Of a stretch of 64,000 nt of DNA, positions 8,443 to 16,473 are shown piece after piece. Origin of the DNA: Variovorax paradoxus (lineage in GTDB: Bacteria; Pseudomonadota; Gammaproteobacteria; Burkholderiales; Burkholderiaceae_C); the NCBI RefSeq assembly GCF_022009635.1, contig NZ_CP091716.1, forward strand, positions 4,479,001-4,543,000, in the 5' to 3' direction. Positions within the stretch are counted from its first letter, which is position 1, and every line of letters begins with the position of its first letter. A program made the translations under genes and the position numbers. The notes under the pieces were generated by a model, which was not told the DNA's origin, did not search any database, and saw nothing but the letters and a program-made list of their open reading frames with translations.

Positions 8443-8460
8443 GCGCGGCGGGCGCCGCGC
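8443..8460. terminator. GC hairpin between convergent genes
   Basis: GCGCGGC-GGGC-GCCGCGC is a perfect 7-bp stem with a 4-base loop, lying exactly between two convergent stop codons. It has no T-run, so intrinsic termination is doubtful; it may only block 3' exonucleases. Confidence 0.35.
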
Positions 8461-8775
8461 TCAGACGCGCGGCAATGCGGCCAAAAAGGTGGACACCACG
8501 ATCGCGGCTGCGCGATCGAGCTGAAGGATGCCCGCCACGTCGAAGGCGTGCGGCGCGGTGCGTCCACTCGAGCCGAGTGGCTTGCGGATCTCTACAAGGA
8601 CTTCGGCCGCGAGTTCGCGGTCGCTGCGCGGACTTCCGTCGGGGTGCATCACCCATTCGTCGACTTGATCGAATGGAATGCTGCGGAAGACCCCGACGAT
8701 GGGGACGTACTTGTAGCGATCCTCGCCCACCAGAATGGGCACGCTGAGATTACAGAAAAACGTGGTCGTCGACAT
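8461..8775 (-). CDS. Conserved-looking hypothetical protein
   Basis: A 104-residue soluble protein, MSTTTFFCNLSVPILVGEDR onward. The order looks protein-like: a beta-rich N-terminal half (KYVPIVGVFRSIPFDQVDEW) and a C-terminal helix (AAAIVVSTFLAALPRV). I do not recognise a family. The gene converges with the DszC-like gene and has about 350 bases of apparently non-coding DNA upstream, which would contain its promoter. Its AT content is somewhat higher than that of its neighbours. Confidence 0.55.
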   Translation of the reverse strand: MSTTTFFCNLSVPILVGEDRYKYVPIVGVFRSIPFDQVDEWVMHPDGSPRSDRELAAEVLVEIRKPLGSSGRTAPHAFDVAGILQLDRAAAIVVSTFLAALPRV

Positions 8776-9125
8776 GCAGGATCGCCGTCGCTAGGCAAAA
8801 CGTTCAATTGTTAATGAGTGTGGCTTCAGGAGCCATCCTCTCGTAGGGCAAACACGGGGGGAGACGTGACCTTCTGCACATAAATTGTGTGCAATTCCAT
8901 TCATTTTCCCCTTAAAACAACTACTTTATTCTTACACAAAGACACCCGGGGGTCATCTTTCAGTACGCCACAGGTAAATCGGGCGTGCTTCAAGACGTGC
9001 GCGAACGACAAAACGAGCGGGCCCGGAAGTACCGGCCGCTCGCGCAGTGCTGAGGAATGTATGACTGAATGAAGGGAGGCGGCGACGTCGTTTCGCCTCG
9101 GCCCCCTGCCCCGGGGCCTACCGCG
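8776..9125. other. Intergenic region without a convincing gene
   Basis: About 350 bases between the hypothetical gene (transcribed away on the minus strand) and the 3' end of the enoyl-CoA hydratase. The middle part (about 8870-8945) is clearly AT-rich compared with its surroundings. It holds the TGCACA-N7-TGTGCA palindrome listed separately. The only frame, about 61 codons at 8887-9072, has no ribosome binding site and an unlikely composition. No tRNA or obvious RNA structure was seen. Confidence 0.6.
8875..8893. promoter_or_regulatory. TGCACA-N7-TGTGCA inverted repeat
   Basis: Two perfect 6-base arms separated by seven AT-rich bases, about 100 bases upstream of the hypothetical gene at 8461-8775. 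The size and symmetry suit a dimeric regulator. Which protein binds is unknown. Confidence 0.4.
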
Positions 9126-9950
9126 TCAGGCGGGCGCGTCGAAGCGCGGTGCGCGCCGTTCGATGTTGGCCTTCACGGCCTCTACCTGGTTGGGACTGCC
9201 GATCAGCGCCTGCTGCTCGACCGACTCGGCCATCAGCAGGTCGGCGGCGCTCTGCGATGCCGCGCCATTGAGCAGGCGCTTGCCCGCGCGAATCGCATCG
9301 GGGCTCTTGGCTGCGATCTCGTGCGCCATCTGCAGCGCCTCGGCCAGCGGGTCGGCCGAGAGCCGCGTGGCAAAGCCGATCTGCAACGCTTCCTCGCCCG
9401 AGAAGACGCGGCCAGTGAACGTGAGTTCGCGCACCACGTCGGCACGCGCCAGTTCGCGCATCAGCACCATGCCGGCCATGTCGGGCACGAGGCCCCACTT
9501 GATCTCCATCACCGAGAGCTTCGTTTCCGGCGCGACGATGCGGATGTCGGCGCCAAGCGCCACCTGCAGGCCGCCGCCGAAGGCCACGCCGTGCACCGCG
9601 GCAATCACCGGCACCGGCACTTCGCGCCACACCATCGCGACCTGCTGCGCCGCGTTGGCGATGCCGTGCGTGCGCGCCAGCAGGTCGGTGTCCGCGGCGC
9701 CCTCGCCCAGCACGCCGGCCGCGCCCTGCTGCATGCGTTCGAACGAGGCCATGTCCAGCCCCGCGCAGAACGCCTTGCCGCGCCCGGCAATGACCACGGC
9801 CCGCACCGCCTTGTCACCGCGCAGCGCTTCGCCGGCGGCGATCAGCGCGTCGAACATCGCGGGGTCGAGCGCGTTCATCTTGTCGGCGCGCGAGAGCTGC
9901 AGTTCCACCACGCCGTCGGCGTGGCGGGTCCATTCGATACGGTCGGTCAT
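9126..9950 (-). CDS. Enoyl-CoA hydratase/isomerase (crotonase family)
   Basis: A 274-residue crotonase-fold protein. The oxyanion-hole segments are visible: the AFCAGLDMASF region near residue 60, and HGVAFGGGLQVALGADIRI near residue 120. The acidic catalytic positions of true hydratases are harder to place, so isomerase or hydrolase activity is equally possible. It acts on CoA thioesters in the cytoplasm, usually in fatty-acid or aromatic degradation. It is a single gene, divergent from the PhoX-like gene with 89 bases between starts. Length is a little above the family norm because of an insertion around residues 74-90. Confidence 0.9.
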   Translation of the reverse strand: MTDRIEWTRHADGVVELQLSRADKMNALDPAMFDALIAAGEALRGDKAVRAVVIAGRGKAFCAGLDMASFERMQQGAAGVLGEGAADTDLLARTHGIANAAQQVAMVWREVPVPVIAAVHGVAFGGGLQVALGADIRIVAPETKLSVMEIKWGLVPDMAGMVLMRELARADVVRELTFTGRVFSGEEALQIGFATRLSADPLAEALQMAHEIAAKSPDAIRAGKRLLNGAASQSAADLLMAESVEQQALIGSPNQVEAVKANIERRAPRFDAPA

Positions 9951-10039
9951 TCGATGTCTCCTGGGCGGTTCGGCGCGAGTATCGCCCGCCGCGGCGCTCG
10001 GCGATGATGGCGGCTGTCACCTACACAACACCTCTCGCC

Positions 10040-11917
10040 ATGTCCCTGGACCGCCGCCGCTTTCTTCTTCAATCGGGCTCCGCCGCCGCCGTGGTGGCGC
10101 TGTTCGGCCAGGGCTGCGCGGCGCCTGCCGCCGACAAAGGCGCTGGCGGCGCACTGGGCTTCACCGGCGTGCCCGCCTCGCTGCGCGACGGCGTCGTCAT
10201 ACCGCCCGAATACGAGTGGCAGCTGCTTTACCCGTGGGGCACGCCCACGGGCATCACCGGCATCGGGGGCCGCATGCCGGCCTTCTCGCCCGACGCCTCC
10301 AACAGCGCCGACGACCAGGCCGCGCAGGCCGGCATGCATCACGACGGCATGCACTTCTTCGCCCTCGACGCGAGCGGCGATCGCGGCCTGCTGGTGATGA
10401 ATCACGAATACACCGACGAGCAACTGCTGCACACCGACGGGGTCAAGCAATGGACACCCGAGAAGGTGCGCAAGTCGCTCCATGCGATGGGCGTGTCGGT
10501 CATCGAGATCCGCCGCACGCCCGAAGGCTGGCGGCAGGTGCTGCCCTCGCCCTTCGCGCGGCGCGTGCACGGCAACACGCCGATGCGCATCGCCGGCCCG
10601 GCCGCCGGCACACCGCTGATGCGCACCGCCGCCAACCCGGCCGGCGACGCGGTGTTCGGCACCTTCGCCAATTGCGCGATGGGCGTCACGCCCTGGGGCA
10701 CCTACCTGACCTGCGAGGAAAACTTCCACGGCTACTTCGGCGGACCGAAGGAAGCCGCTTCGCGCATGACGGCGGCGCAGCGCCGCTACGGCACGGTGCC
10801 CGGCTCGCAGTGGGTCGAGTACTGGCGCTTCGACGAGCGCTTCGACCTGAGCCGGCACCCGAACGAGCCGCACCGCTTCGGCTGGGTGGTCGAGATCGAT
10901 CCCTTCGACCCCACCGCCACGCCCATCAAGCGCACGGCCCTCGGCCGCAAGCGGCAGGAGAGTGCGACATGCACCGTCGCGAAGGACGGCCGCCTCGTGG
11001 TCTACATGGGCGACGACTCGCGCTTCGAATACATCTACAAGTTCGTCAGCCGCGACAAGGTGCGCCCCGGCACCGACGCCCAGGCGCGCGCCGCCAATCG
11101 CCACCTGCTCGACGAAGGCACGCTGTACGTGGCGCGCTACGACGCCGGGGGGCGCGGCCAGTGGCTGGAGCTCACGCATGGCCGCGGCGGCCTCGACGCG
11201 GCCGGTGGCTTCGCCGACCAGGCCGAAGTGCTGATCCACGCGCGCCTGGCCGGCGACGTGGTCGGCGGCACGAAGATGGACCGGCCCGAGTGGATCGCGG
11301 TGCATCCGCAGACCGGCGAGGTCTACGTCACCCTCACCAACAACAGCCAGCGCGGCGACGCCGGCAAGCCCGGCCCCGATGCCGCCAACCCGCGCGCCAA
11401 CAACCTCTTCGGCGGCATCCTGCGGTGGCGCGAGGACGGCGGCGACGCCGCCGGCACCGGCTTCGCCTGGGACCACTTCGCGCTCGCCGGCGATCCGGCG
11501 CAGCCGGGCAGCGGCACGCGCTATCCCTCCGCTGAAGTCGACATGTTCGGCGCGCCCGACGGCCTGCACTTCGACCGGGGCGGGCTGCTTTGGATCCAGA
11601 CCGACATGAGCGGCCAGGTGATCGGCAAGCCGCCCTACACCTCGCTCGGCAACAACCAGATGCTGTGCGCCGACCCGGCTTCCGGCCGCATCAAGCGCTT
11701 CCTGACCGGCCCGAACGGCTGCGAGATCACCGGCTGCGTGGTGACGCCCGACCGGCGCACGCTGTTCGTCAACATCCAGCACCCTGGTGAGGCGCGCGAC
11801 GACGGCGACACCAAGCACAACAGCGCATGGCCCGATGGCACCGAGCCGGGCAGCGCCCGCCCGCGCTCGGCCACGCTGGCGATCCGGCGGCGCGACGGCG
11901 GCATCGTCGGCACCTGA
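10040..11917 (+). CDS. PhoX family (DUF839) alkaline phosphatase-like protein, Tat-exported
   Basis: A 625-residue protein. The N-terminus MSLDRRRFLLQSGSAAAVV is a twin-arginine signal (RRRFLL) followed by GQGC, which could also be a lipobox. The mature part is a PhoX/DUF839 beta-propeller; typical stretches include YLTCEENFHGYFG, VVEIDPFDP and EWIAVHPQTGEVYVTLTNN. PhoX enzymes release phosphate from organic esters in the periplasm using iron and calcium. I preferred the ATG at 10040 because it places the RR motif at residues 5-6; a frame 12 codons longer exists. A DUF488 gene follows 31 bases later. No Pho box was identified. Confidence 0.9.
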   Translation: MSLDRRRFLLQSGSAAAVVALFGQGCAAPAADKGAGGALGFTGVPASLRDGVVIPPEYEWQLLYPWGTPTGITGIGGRMPAFSPDASNSADDQAAQAGMHHDGMHFFALDASGDRGLLVMNHEYTDEQLLHTDGVKQWTPEKVRKSLHAMGVSVIEIRRTPEGWRQVLPSPFARRVHGNTPMRIAGPAAGTPLMRTAANPAGDAVFGTFANCAMGVTPWGTYLTCEENFHGYFGGPKEAASRMTAAQRRYGTVPGSQWVEYWRFDERFDLSRHPNEPHRFGWVVEIDPFDPTATPIKRTALGRKRQESATCTVAKDGRLVVYMGDDSRFEYIYKFVSRDKVRPGTDAQARAANRHLLDEGTLYVARYDAGGRGQWLELTHGRGGLDAAGGFADQAEVLIHARLAGDVVGGTKMDRPEWIAVHPQTGEVYVTLTNNSQRGDAGKPGPDAANPRANNLFGGILRWREDGGDAAGTGFAWDHFALAGDPAQPGSGTRYPSAEVDMFGAPDGLHFDRGGLLWIQTDMSGQVIGKPPYTSLGNNQMLCADPASGRIKRFLTGPNGCEITGCVVTPDRRTLFVNIQHPGEARDDGDTKHNSAWPDGTEPGSARPRSATLAIRRRDGGIVGT

Positions 11918-11948
11918 GACAGCAGCAAACAGAAGAAAGGAAAGCCCC

Positions 11949-12338
11949 ATGAGCATCCGCATCGTCCGCCTCGGCACCCCGCGCGCAGAAGGCGAAGGCC
12001 TGCGCGTCGGCACCGTGCGCCGCCCGCCGCGCGGCGTTCCGAAGGCCGAGTTCGCATCGCAGAACTGGTACGACGTGTGGTATCCCAACCTCGCGCCGTC
12101 CGTCGAGACCATGAAGCAGGCGCAGGAGGCGCAGACGCCCGCGCAATGGAACGCCTTCGTGCGCAAATTCAAGGCGGAGATGGCCGAGCCCGACGCGAGC
12201 CGCAGCCTCGACCTGCTGGCCGCGCTCTCGCACGGCACGGCCCTCGCGGTCGGCTGCTACTGCGAGGACGAGGCGCACTGCCACCGCTCGGTGCTGCGCG
12301 CGCTGCTGGCCGAGCGCGGCGCGGACATCGCGGACTGA
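11949..12338 (+). CDS. DUF488 family protein (YeaO-like)
   Basis: A 129-residue protein with the DUF488 pattern: RIVRLGTPR near the start, then WYDVWYPNLAPS, and a C-terminal LAVGCYCEDEAHCHRSVLRALL. The last motif, with its two or three cysteines and histidines, is the family hallmark and may bind a metal. The function is unknown. The start is supported by AAAGGAAAG about 7 bases upstream. It follows the PhoX-like gene closely and may share its transcript, although no functional link is known. It converges with the GST gene. Confidence 0.85.
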   Translation: MSIRIVRLGTPRAEGEGLRVGTVRRPPRGVPKAEFASQNWYDVWYPNLAPSVETMKQAQEAQTPAQWNAFVRKFKAEMAEPDASRSLDLLAALSHGTALAVGCYCEDEAHCHRSVLRALLAERGADIAD

Positions 12339-12351
12339 GCGGCGCCGGTCT

Positions 12352-12960
12352 TCAGACCTGGGGCGCGCCGAGAAACACCGGCAGGCTTTCCACCCGCGCG
12401 GCGTAGGCCGACAGCATCGGAAAGCCGTCCGCCGCGATGACATCGGCCAGCATCAGCTGCGTGAAGGACCAAGCCACCGCTGTCGAGACGCCGGCCTGCG
12501 TCATCGCCCGCTCGTCGGCTGACAGCGGTGACGTCGCCAGCTCCTGCTCGAGCGCCGAATACGCCGCGACGAGCTGCCCGCGCACCCTGTCCACCCACGG
12601 CTGATGCAGCTTCTCGGCCGGCCGCAGGTTGTGCTCGTAGACGATCTGCACGGTCTTCTCGCAGCCCGCGAGCGCGAGCCCGGTGATGCGCAGGGCGCGC
12701 ACCCGTTGCGCGAGCGCGGCGGGCATCAGGCTGCGGCCGCTCAGCGCTTCGGCGTAGTCGATGATGAGCGTCGAATCCATCAGCACCGTGCCGTCATCGC
12801 AGACCAGCGTGGGCGCCTTCACCACCGGGTTGATGCCGCGAAACTGCTCGAAGGTGCTGAACACCGAGACCGACCGGTGCTCGAAAGGCACGCCGAGCAG
12901 CCGCAGCGAGATGGCGGCGCGCCGCACGAAGGGTGAGTCGAGCATGCCGACGAGTTGCAT
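12352..12960 (-). CDS. Glutathione S-transferase family protein
   Basis: A 202-residue GST. The N-terminal thioredoxin-like domain begins MQLVGMLDSPFVRRAAISL, and the glutathione-binding VVKAPTLVCDDGT and MDSTLIIDYAE stretches follow (residues 45-70). The C-terminal part is the helical domain. The start was taken at the ATG with AGGAGAA just upstream. Such proteins conjugate or reduce electrophiles in the cytoplasm; the substrate is unknown. It is divergent from an Lrp/AsnC regulator, with 123 bases between the starts. Confidence 0.9.
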   Translation of the reverse strand: MQLVGMLDSPFVRRAAISLRLLGVPFEHRSVSVFSTFEQFRGINPVVKAPTLVCDDGTVLMDSTLIIDYAEALSGRSLMPAALAQRVRALRITGLALAGCEKTVQIVYEHNLRPAEKLHQPWVDRVRGQLVAAYSALEQELATSPLSADERAMTQAGVSTAVAWSFTQLMLADVIAADGFPMLSAYAARVESLPVFLGAPQV

Positions 12961-13083
12961 GGGTTCTCCTGGAAAAGATGGCAGCCACCTTACCCGGCAC
13001 GGCCCGCGCGGCGAAGTGCAATCCATCGAAAATCGCGGCCTCGAACCGATCGATCATCGGCGGCGCAACTTCCCCACACGCAC

Positions 13084-13542
13084 ATGAACATCGACAGGAA
13101 AGACCGGCAGATCCTCGAGGCGCTGCAGGCCGACGCGCGGCAGAGCCTGGCCGCGCTGGGCAAGCGCATCGGCCTGTCGCAGCCGGCCATGAGCGAGCGG
13201 GTGCGCAAGCTCGAAGAGGCGGGCGTGATCGAAGGCTACGGCGCCCGCGTCAACCTGCGCGCGCTGGGCGTGGGCCTGCAGGCCATCATCCGCATCGAGA
13301 CCACGCATGCGGGCATCGCCAGCTACCTGAAGCTGTTCGAGGCCATGCCCGAAGTGCTGAGCGCCGACCGCGTGACCGGCGAAGACTGCTTCATCGTGCG
13401 CTGCGCGATCGCCGAGCCGGCGGACCTGGAGCGCGTGGTCGACGCGCTGGCGGTCGATGGCGCGGTGACCACGTCGCTGGTGCTGTCGAGCCCGGTCAAC
13501 AAGCACGTCACCGTGCATGCGGCCAGGCCACCGAAGAAATAG
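13084..13542 (+). CDS. Lrp/AsnC family transcriptional regulator
   Basis: A 152-residue regulator with an N-terminal AsnC-type helix-turn-helix (DRKDRQILEALQADARQSLA, then LGKRIGLSQPAMSERVRKLE, residues 4-52) and a C-terminal RAM effector domain. The start ATG gives MNIDRKDRQ, the standard Lrp opening. The proteins form dimers to octamers and respond to amino acids. It is divergent from the GST gene, so it may control it, and it converges with the SDR that follows. The effector is not predictable. Confidence 0.93.
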   Translation: MNIDRKDRQILEALQADARQSLAALGKRIGLSQPAMSERVRKLEEAGVIEGYGARVNLRALGVGLQAIIRIETTHAGIASYLKLFEAMPEVLSADRVTGEDCFIVRCAIAEPADLERVVDALAVDGAVTTSLVLSSPVNKHVTVHAARPPKK

Positions 13543-13560
13543 GCGCGAAAAAGTAGCCGA

Positions 13561-14463
13561 TCAGCGCTGCGCCTTGTCCTTCTGGTTCTGCGCCTCGATG
13601 CGTTCGCGCGCGGCCAGCCAGTCGGCGTCGCTCCATTGGCGCAGCTCGTAGAAGTTGCCGCCGGTGGCCAGCGCATTGCCGCCGTCCATCATGATGCTTT
13701 GGCCGGTGAGCCAGTCGCACTGGCCCGGCGCCATCAGGAAGGAAGCCAGGTTCTGCAACTCGCTCATGCGGCCGGTGCGGGCCATCGGGTTGCTCTGCTT
13801 GCTGCGCGCGCCGGGCTCCTCGCCAGGGTTCAGGCGCTTGCTCATGCCCTCGGTCGGAATCTCGCCGGGGCCGACGGCGTTCAGGCGAATGCCGTGGCGC
13901 GCCCACTCCACCGCGAGCGACTTGGTCATCACGTCGATGCCGGCCTTGCTCATGGCCGAGGGCACCACGTAAGGGCTTCCGTTGTCGACCCAGGTGACGA
14001 TGATGCTCATCACGCTGCGGAAGGCATCGCCCTGCTTCCACTGGCCCGACTTGGCCTGCGCCACCCAGCGCTTGCCCACGGCCTGCGTCACGTAGAAGCT
14101 GCCGTGGAACACGATGTTGGCCACCGCGTCGAAGGCGCGCGGCGAGAGGTTCTCGGTCGGCGAGACGAAGTTGCCCGCCGCGTTGTTGACCAGGCCGGTG
14201 AGCCCGCCGCTCTGGAACAGGCTCTCGACCATCTCGTCGACCTGCTGCGCGATGCGGATGTCCACGCCGAAGGTGTCGATGCGCCGGCCCGGGAACTGCT
14301 GGCGCCATTCGGCCGCCGTTTCCTCGCAGACCGACTGGCGCCGCCCGCAGATGGCGACGTCGGCGCCCAGGCTCAGGAAGCGCTCGGCCATCGCGCGGCC
14401 CAGGCCGGTGCCACCGCCGGTCACGAGGATGCGCTGGCCGCTCATGAGGAAAGCTTCAAACAT
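13561..14463 (-). CDS. SDR oxidoreductase resembling 2,4-dienoyl-CoA reductase
   Basis: A 300-residue short-chain dehydrogenase. The cofactor motif is VTGGGTGLGRAMA (residues 14-26), and NNAAGNFVSPTE is typical of 2,4-dienoyl-CoA reductases. The usual YxxxK is changed: the lysine is in SAMSKAG, but serine stands where tyrosine is expected. This is known for the dienoyl-CoA reductase branch, which takes its tyrosine from elsewhere. The start at MFEAFLM has GGAG upstream. It would use NADPH to help degrade unsaturated fatty acids. It is divergent from a CoA-transferase-like gene, which supports an acyl-CoA role. Confidence 0.88.
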   Translation of the reverse strand: MFEAFLMSGQRILVTGGGTGLGRAMAERFLSLGADVAICGRRQSVCEETAAEWRQQFPGRRIDTFGVDIRIAQQVDEMVESLFQSGGLTGLVNNAAGNFVSPTENLSPRAFDAVANIVFHGSFYVTQAVGKRWVAQAKSGQWKQGDAFRSVMSIIVTWVDNGSPYVVPSAMSKAGIDVMTKSLAVEWARHGIRLNAVGPGEIPTEGMSKRLNPGEEPGARSKQSNPMARTGRMSELQNLASFLMAPGQCDWLTGQSIMMDGGNALATGGNFYELRQWSDADWLAARERIEAQNQKDKAQR

Positions 14464-14633
14464 GGTTCGTCTCCTGTCGTTTGCTTGTGGTTGAGGCGGC
14501 GCGGCAAGGAAGGTGGCCGCCAGCGGCACATGCTACGCGCGAGGCCGCATCCCGGCTTGCGGGAAGTGGCTCCCTGGGCGGCTCGCGGGCCGGGTGAGAA
14601 TGTGCCAAACGAGTTTCCTGGAGACAACACCCG

Positions 14634-15515
14634 ATGCCGAATTCCACAAGCCCCTCCGACGATCACGCCGCACCGCTGGAGGGCGTGCGCGTGCTGAGCC
14701 TCGCGCTGAACCTGCCCGGCCCGGCCGCGCTGCTTCGCTGCCGCGGCATGGGCGCAGCCTGCCTCAAGCTGGAGCCACCCGGCGGCGATCCGATGGCGCT
14801 GTACAACCGGCCGGCCTATGCGGCGCTGCACGAGGGCATCGAGATTCGCGCCGTCGACCTGAAGAGCGAAGCCGGCCAACAGCAGCTGCATACCGAACTC
14901 GCGTCGACCGACGTGCTGCTGACCTCGTTCCGCCCCTCGGCACTGGCCAAGCTCGGTCTCGACTGGCCGGCGCTGCATGGGCGCTATCCGGGGCTGTCGC
15001 AGGTGGCCATCGTCGGCGCCCCGGGCGAACGCGCCGAAGAGCCGGGTCACGACCTGACCTACCTCGCGGAAAGCGGACTCGTCACCGGCACCGATCTGCC
15101 ACCCACGCTCTACGCCGACATGGGCGGCGCCCTGCTCGCGAGCGAAGCAGTGCTCAAGGCCATGCTGCTGCGCTCACGCAAGGCGGACGGCGTGTACCTC
15201 GAAGTCGCCCTGAACGCATCGGCCGACTGGCTCGCCCTGCCCCGCACCTGGGGCCTGACGCAGCCTTCGGGCGCTGTAGGCGGCGCGCATGCGGGCTACC
15301 GGGTCTACCCTTGCGCCGACGGCCGCGTGGCCGTGGCCGCGCTGGAGCCGCATTTCGCGGCCCGGCTCTGCGAGGCTGCCGAGATCGCCTCGCGCGACAT
15401 GATGGCGCCGGCCACGCACGAGGCGCTGGCCAGCTGGCTGGCGACGCGCACCCGCGCCGAACTCGAAGCCATGGGCCGCGAGCGCGACGTGCCGCTGCTC
15501 ACGCTGGCCGATTGA
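14634..15515 (+). CDS. Short CaiB/BaiF-type (class III) CoA-transferase or acyl-CoA racemase
   Basis: A 293-residue protein of the class III CoA-transferase superfamily: LEGVRVLSLALNLPGP at the start, then the KLEPPGGDPMA CoA-contact region, VLLTSFRPSALAKLGLDW, and GHDLTYLAESG holding the catalytic aspartate. The GHD-x-x-Y wording is closer to alpha-methylacyl-CoA racemases than to formyl-CoA transferases. It is clearly shorter than the usual 350-400 residues, so the C-terminal part of the second domain is reduced. It ends with a normal stop, and I see no frameshift. Divergent from the dienoyl-CoA-reductase-like gene with about 170 bases between starts. Confidence 0.85.
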   Translation: MPNSTSPSDDHAAPLEGVRVLSLALNLPGPAALLRCRGMGAACLKLEPPGGDPMALYNRPAYAALHEGIEIRAVDLKSEAGQQQLHTELASTDVLLTSFRPSALAKLGLDWPALHGRYPGLSQVAIVGAPGERAEEPGHDLTYLAESGLVTGTDLPPTLYADMGGALLASEAVLKAMLLRSRKADGVYLEVALNASADWLALPRTWGLTQPSGAVGGAHAGYRVYPCADGRVAVAALEPHFAARLCEAAEIASRDMMAPATHEALASWLATRTRAELEAMGRERDVPLLTLAD

Positions 15516-15530
15516 TCCTGCCGATGAGAT

Positions 15531-16436
15531 TCAGCGCGTCGCCACGCCGTCGCGCTGCCGGTCTTCTCGCTTGAGCGCGAGGTAGGTGTCCAGGTCGACC
15601 TCGTGCAGTTGGCGCGGGTACTGCTCGGCTGCTGCGAACCAACGGCGCTGGCGCCGGTCGGCCTGGTCGGCGCCGGGCGCCGCGAGGTAGGCGTCCAGCG
15701 TGAGGAAGTAGCGCATCGCATTGCGCTCCACCAGCCCGCGCAGGCCGCGGATGTAGTCGGGCTGGCCTTCCGGCGTCTTGCCGAGCACAGTGAAGCCCAC
15801 CTTGTCGCTGCCGAAAGTCGCGAGGTAAGCCGTGGTGCCCAGCCGGACCATCGCGTTGTGGTCGTAGCTGTAGCTGAAGTGCAGGAAGCTCTTCTGCTCG
15901 TCCAGCGCCAGGGCCTCGAGCCTGACCCTGTAGTTGCTGGTGCCCAGAGGCCCGCTCTCGGCCGACAGTTCGACCGACAGATGCTCGGGCGAGGCCCCGA
16001 CGACGCGGTAGACGAACGGCAACTCGAAGGCCTGGTCGATGGGCTTGTCGTAGCGCCGCACCACGTAGAGCGTGAGCGTGTCGCGCCCTTGCGCCCCGCC
16101 GGCCACCGTGCAGCGCCGGTTGTTGATGTGCAGGGTCAGCACGTCGCACCAATGGGCCGATCCCTTGAGCGTGCTGCTGATCTCCGACAGCGGGTGATCG
16201 ACCACGGCATAGACGTCGCCCTGCAGGCCGTCGGCCGTCTCCATCGAATCGATCTGCACCGGACGCCCGAAGCTGCTGTGGTCGAGCTTGTCGCTCATCC
16301 GCTGGTGGGTGGCGCGCAGCGTCTGGGCGGCTGGCGGTTCGGGCGGAGCGGCAAGCCCCGCCGTCGAAGCCACGATCAGCAGCGCGCCCGCGAGGGAGCG
16401 CAACCACGGAACCGGCAGGCGGGGCGAACTGCTCAT
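15531..16436 (-). CDS. Secreted protein of unknown function
   Basis: A 301-residue protein with a signal peptide: basic MSSSPRLPVPWLRS, hydrophobic LAGALLIVASTAGLAA and a cleavage-like AxA around residues 27-29. The mature part is beta-rich and has two cysteines (SAHWCDVL and NRRCTVA) that could form a disulfide. I do not recognise a family by name, but the even pattern looks like a conserved proteobacterial periplasmic protein. It is followed, on the opposite strand, by the CoA-transferase gene, and it lies 37 bases beyond the exporter gene, so the two may be one transcript. Confidence 0.8.
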   Translation of the reverse strand: MSSSPRLPVPWLRSLAGALLIVASTAGLAAPPEPPAAQTLRATHQRMSDKLDHSSFGRPVQIDSMETADGLQGDVYAVVDHPLSEISSTLKGSAHWCDVLTLHINNRRCTVAGGAQGRDTLTLYVVRRYDKPIDQAFELPFVYRVVGASPEHLSVELSAESGPLGTSNYRVRLEALALDEQKSFLHFSYSYDHNAMVRLGTTAYLATFGSDKVGFTVLGKTPEGQPDYIRGLRGLVERNAMRYFLTLDAYLAAPGADQADRRQRRWFAAAEQYPRQLHEVDLDTYLALKREDRQRDGVATR

Positions 16437-16473
16437 GGGGCCACACCATACAACGGAAGACCTCCCCGTGCGC

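Noticed and set aside
8887..9072. 61-codon open frame in the AT-rich gap
   Set aside because: No ribosome binding site, random composition and no similarity to anything I recognise.
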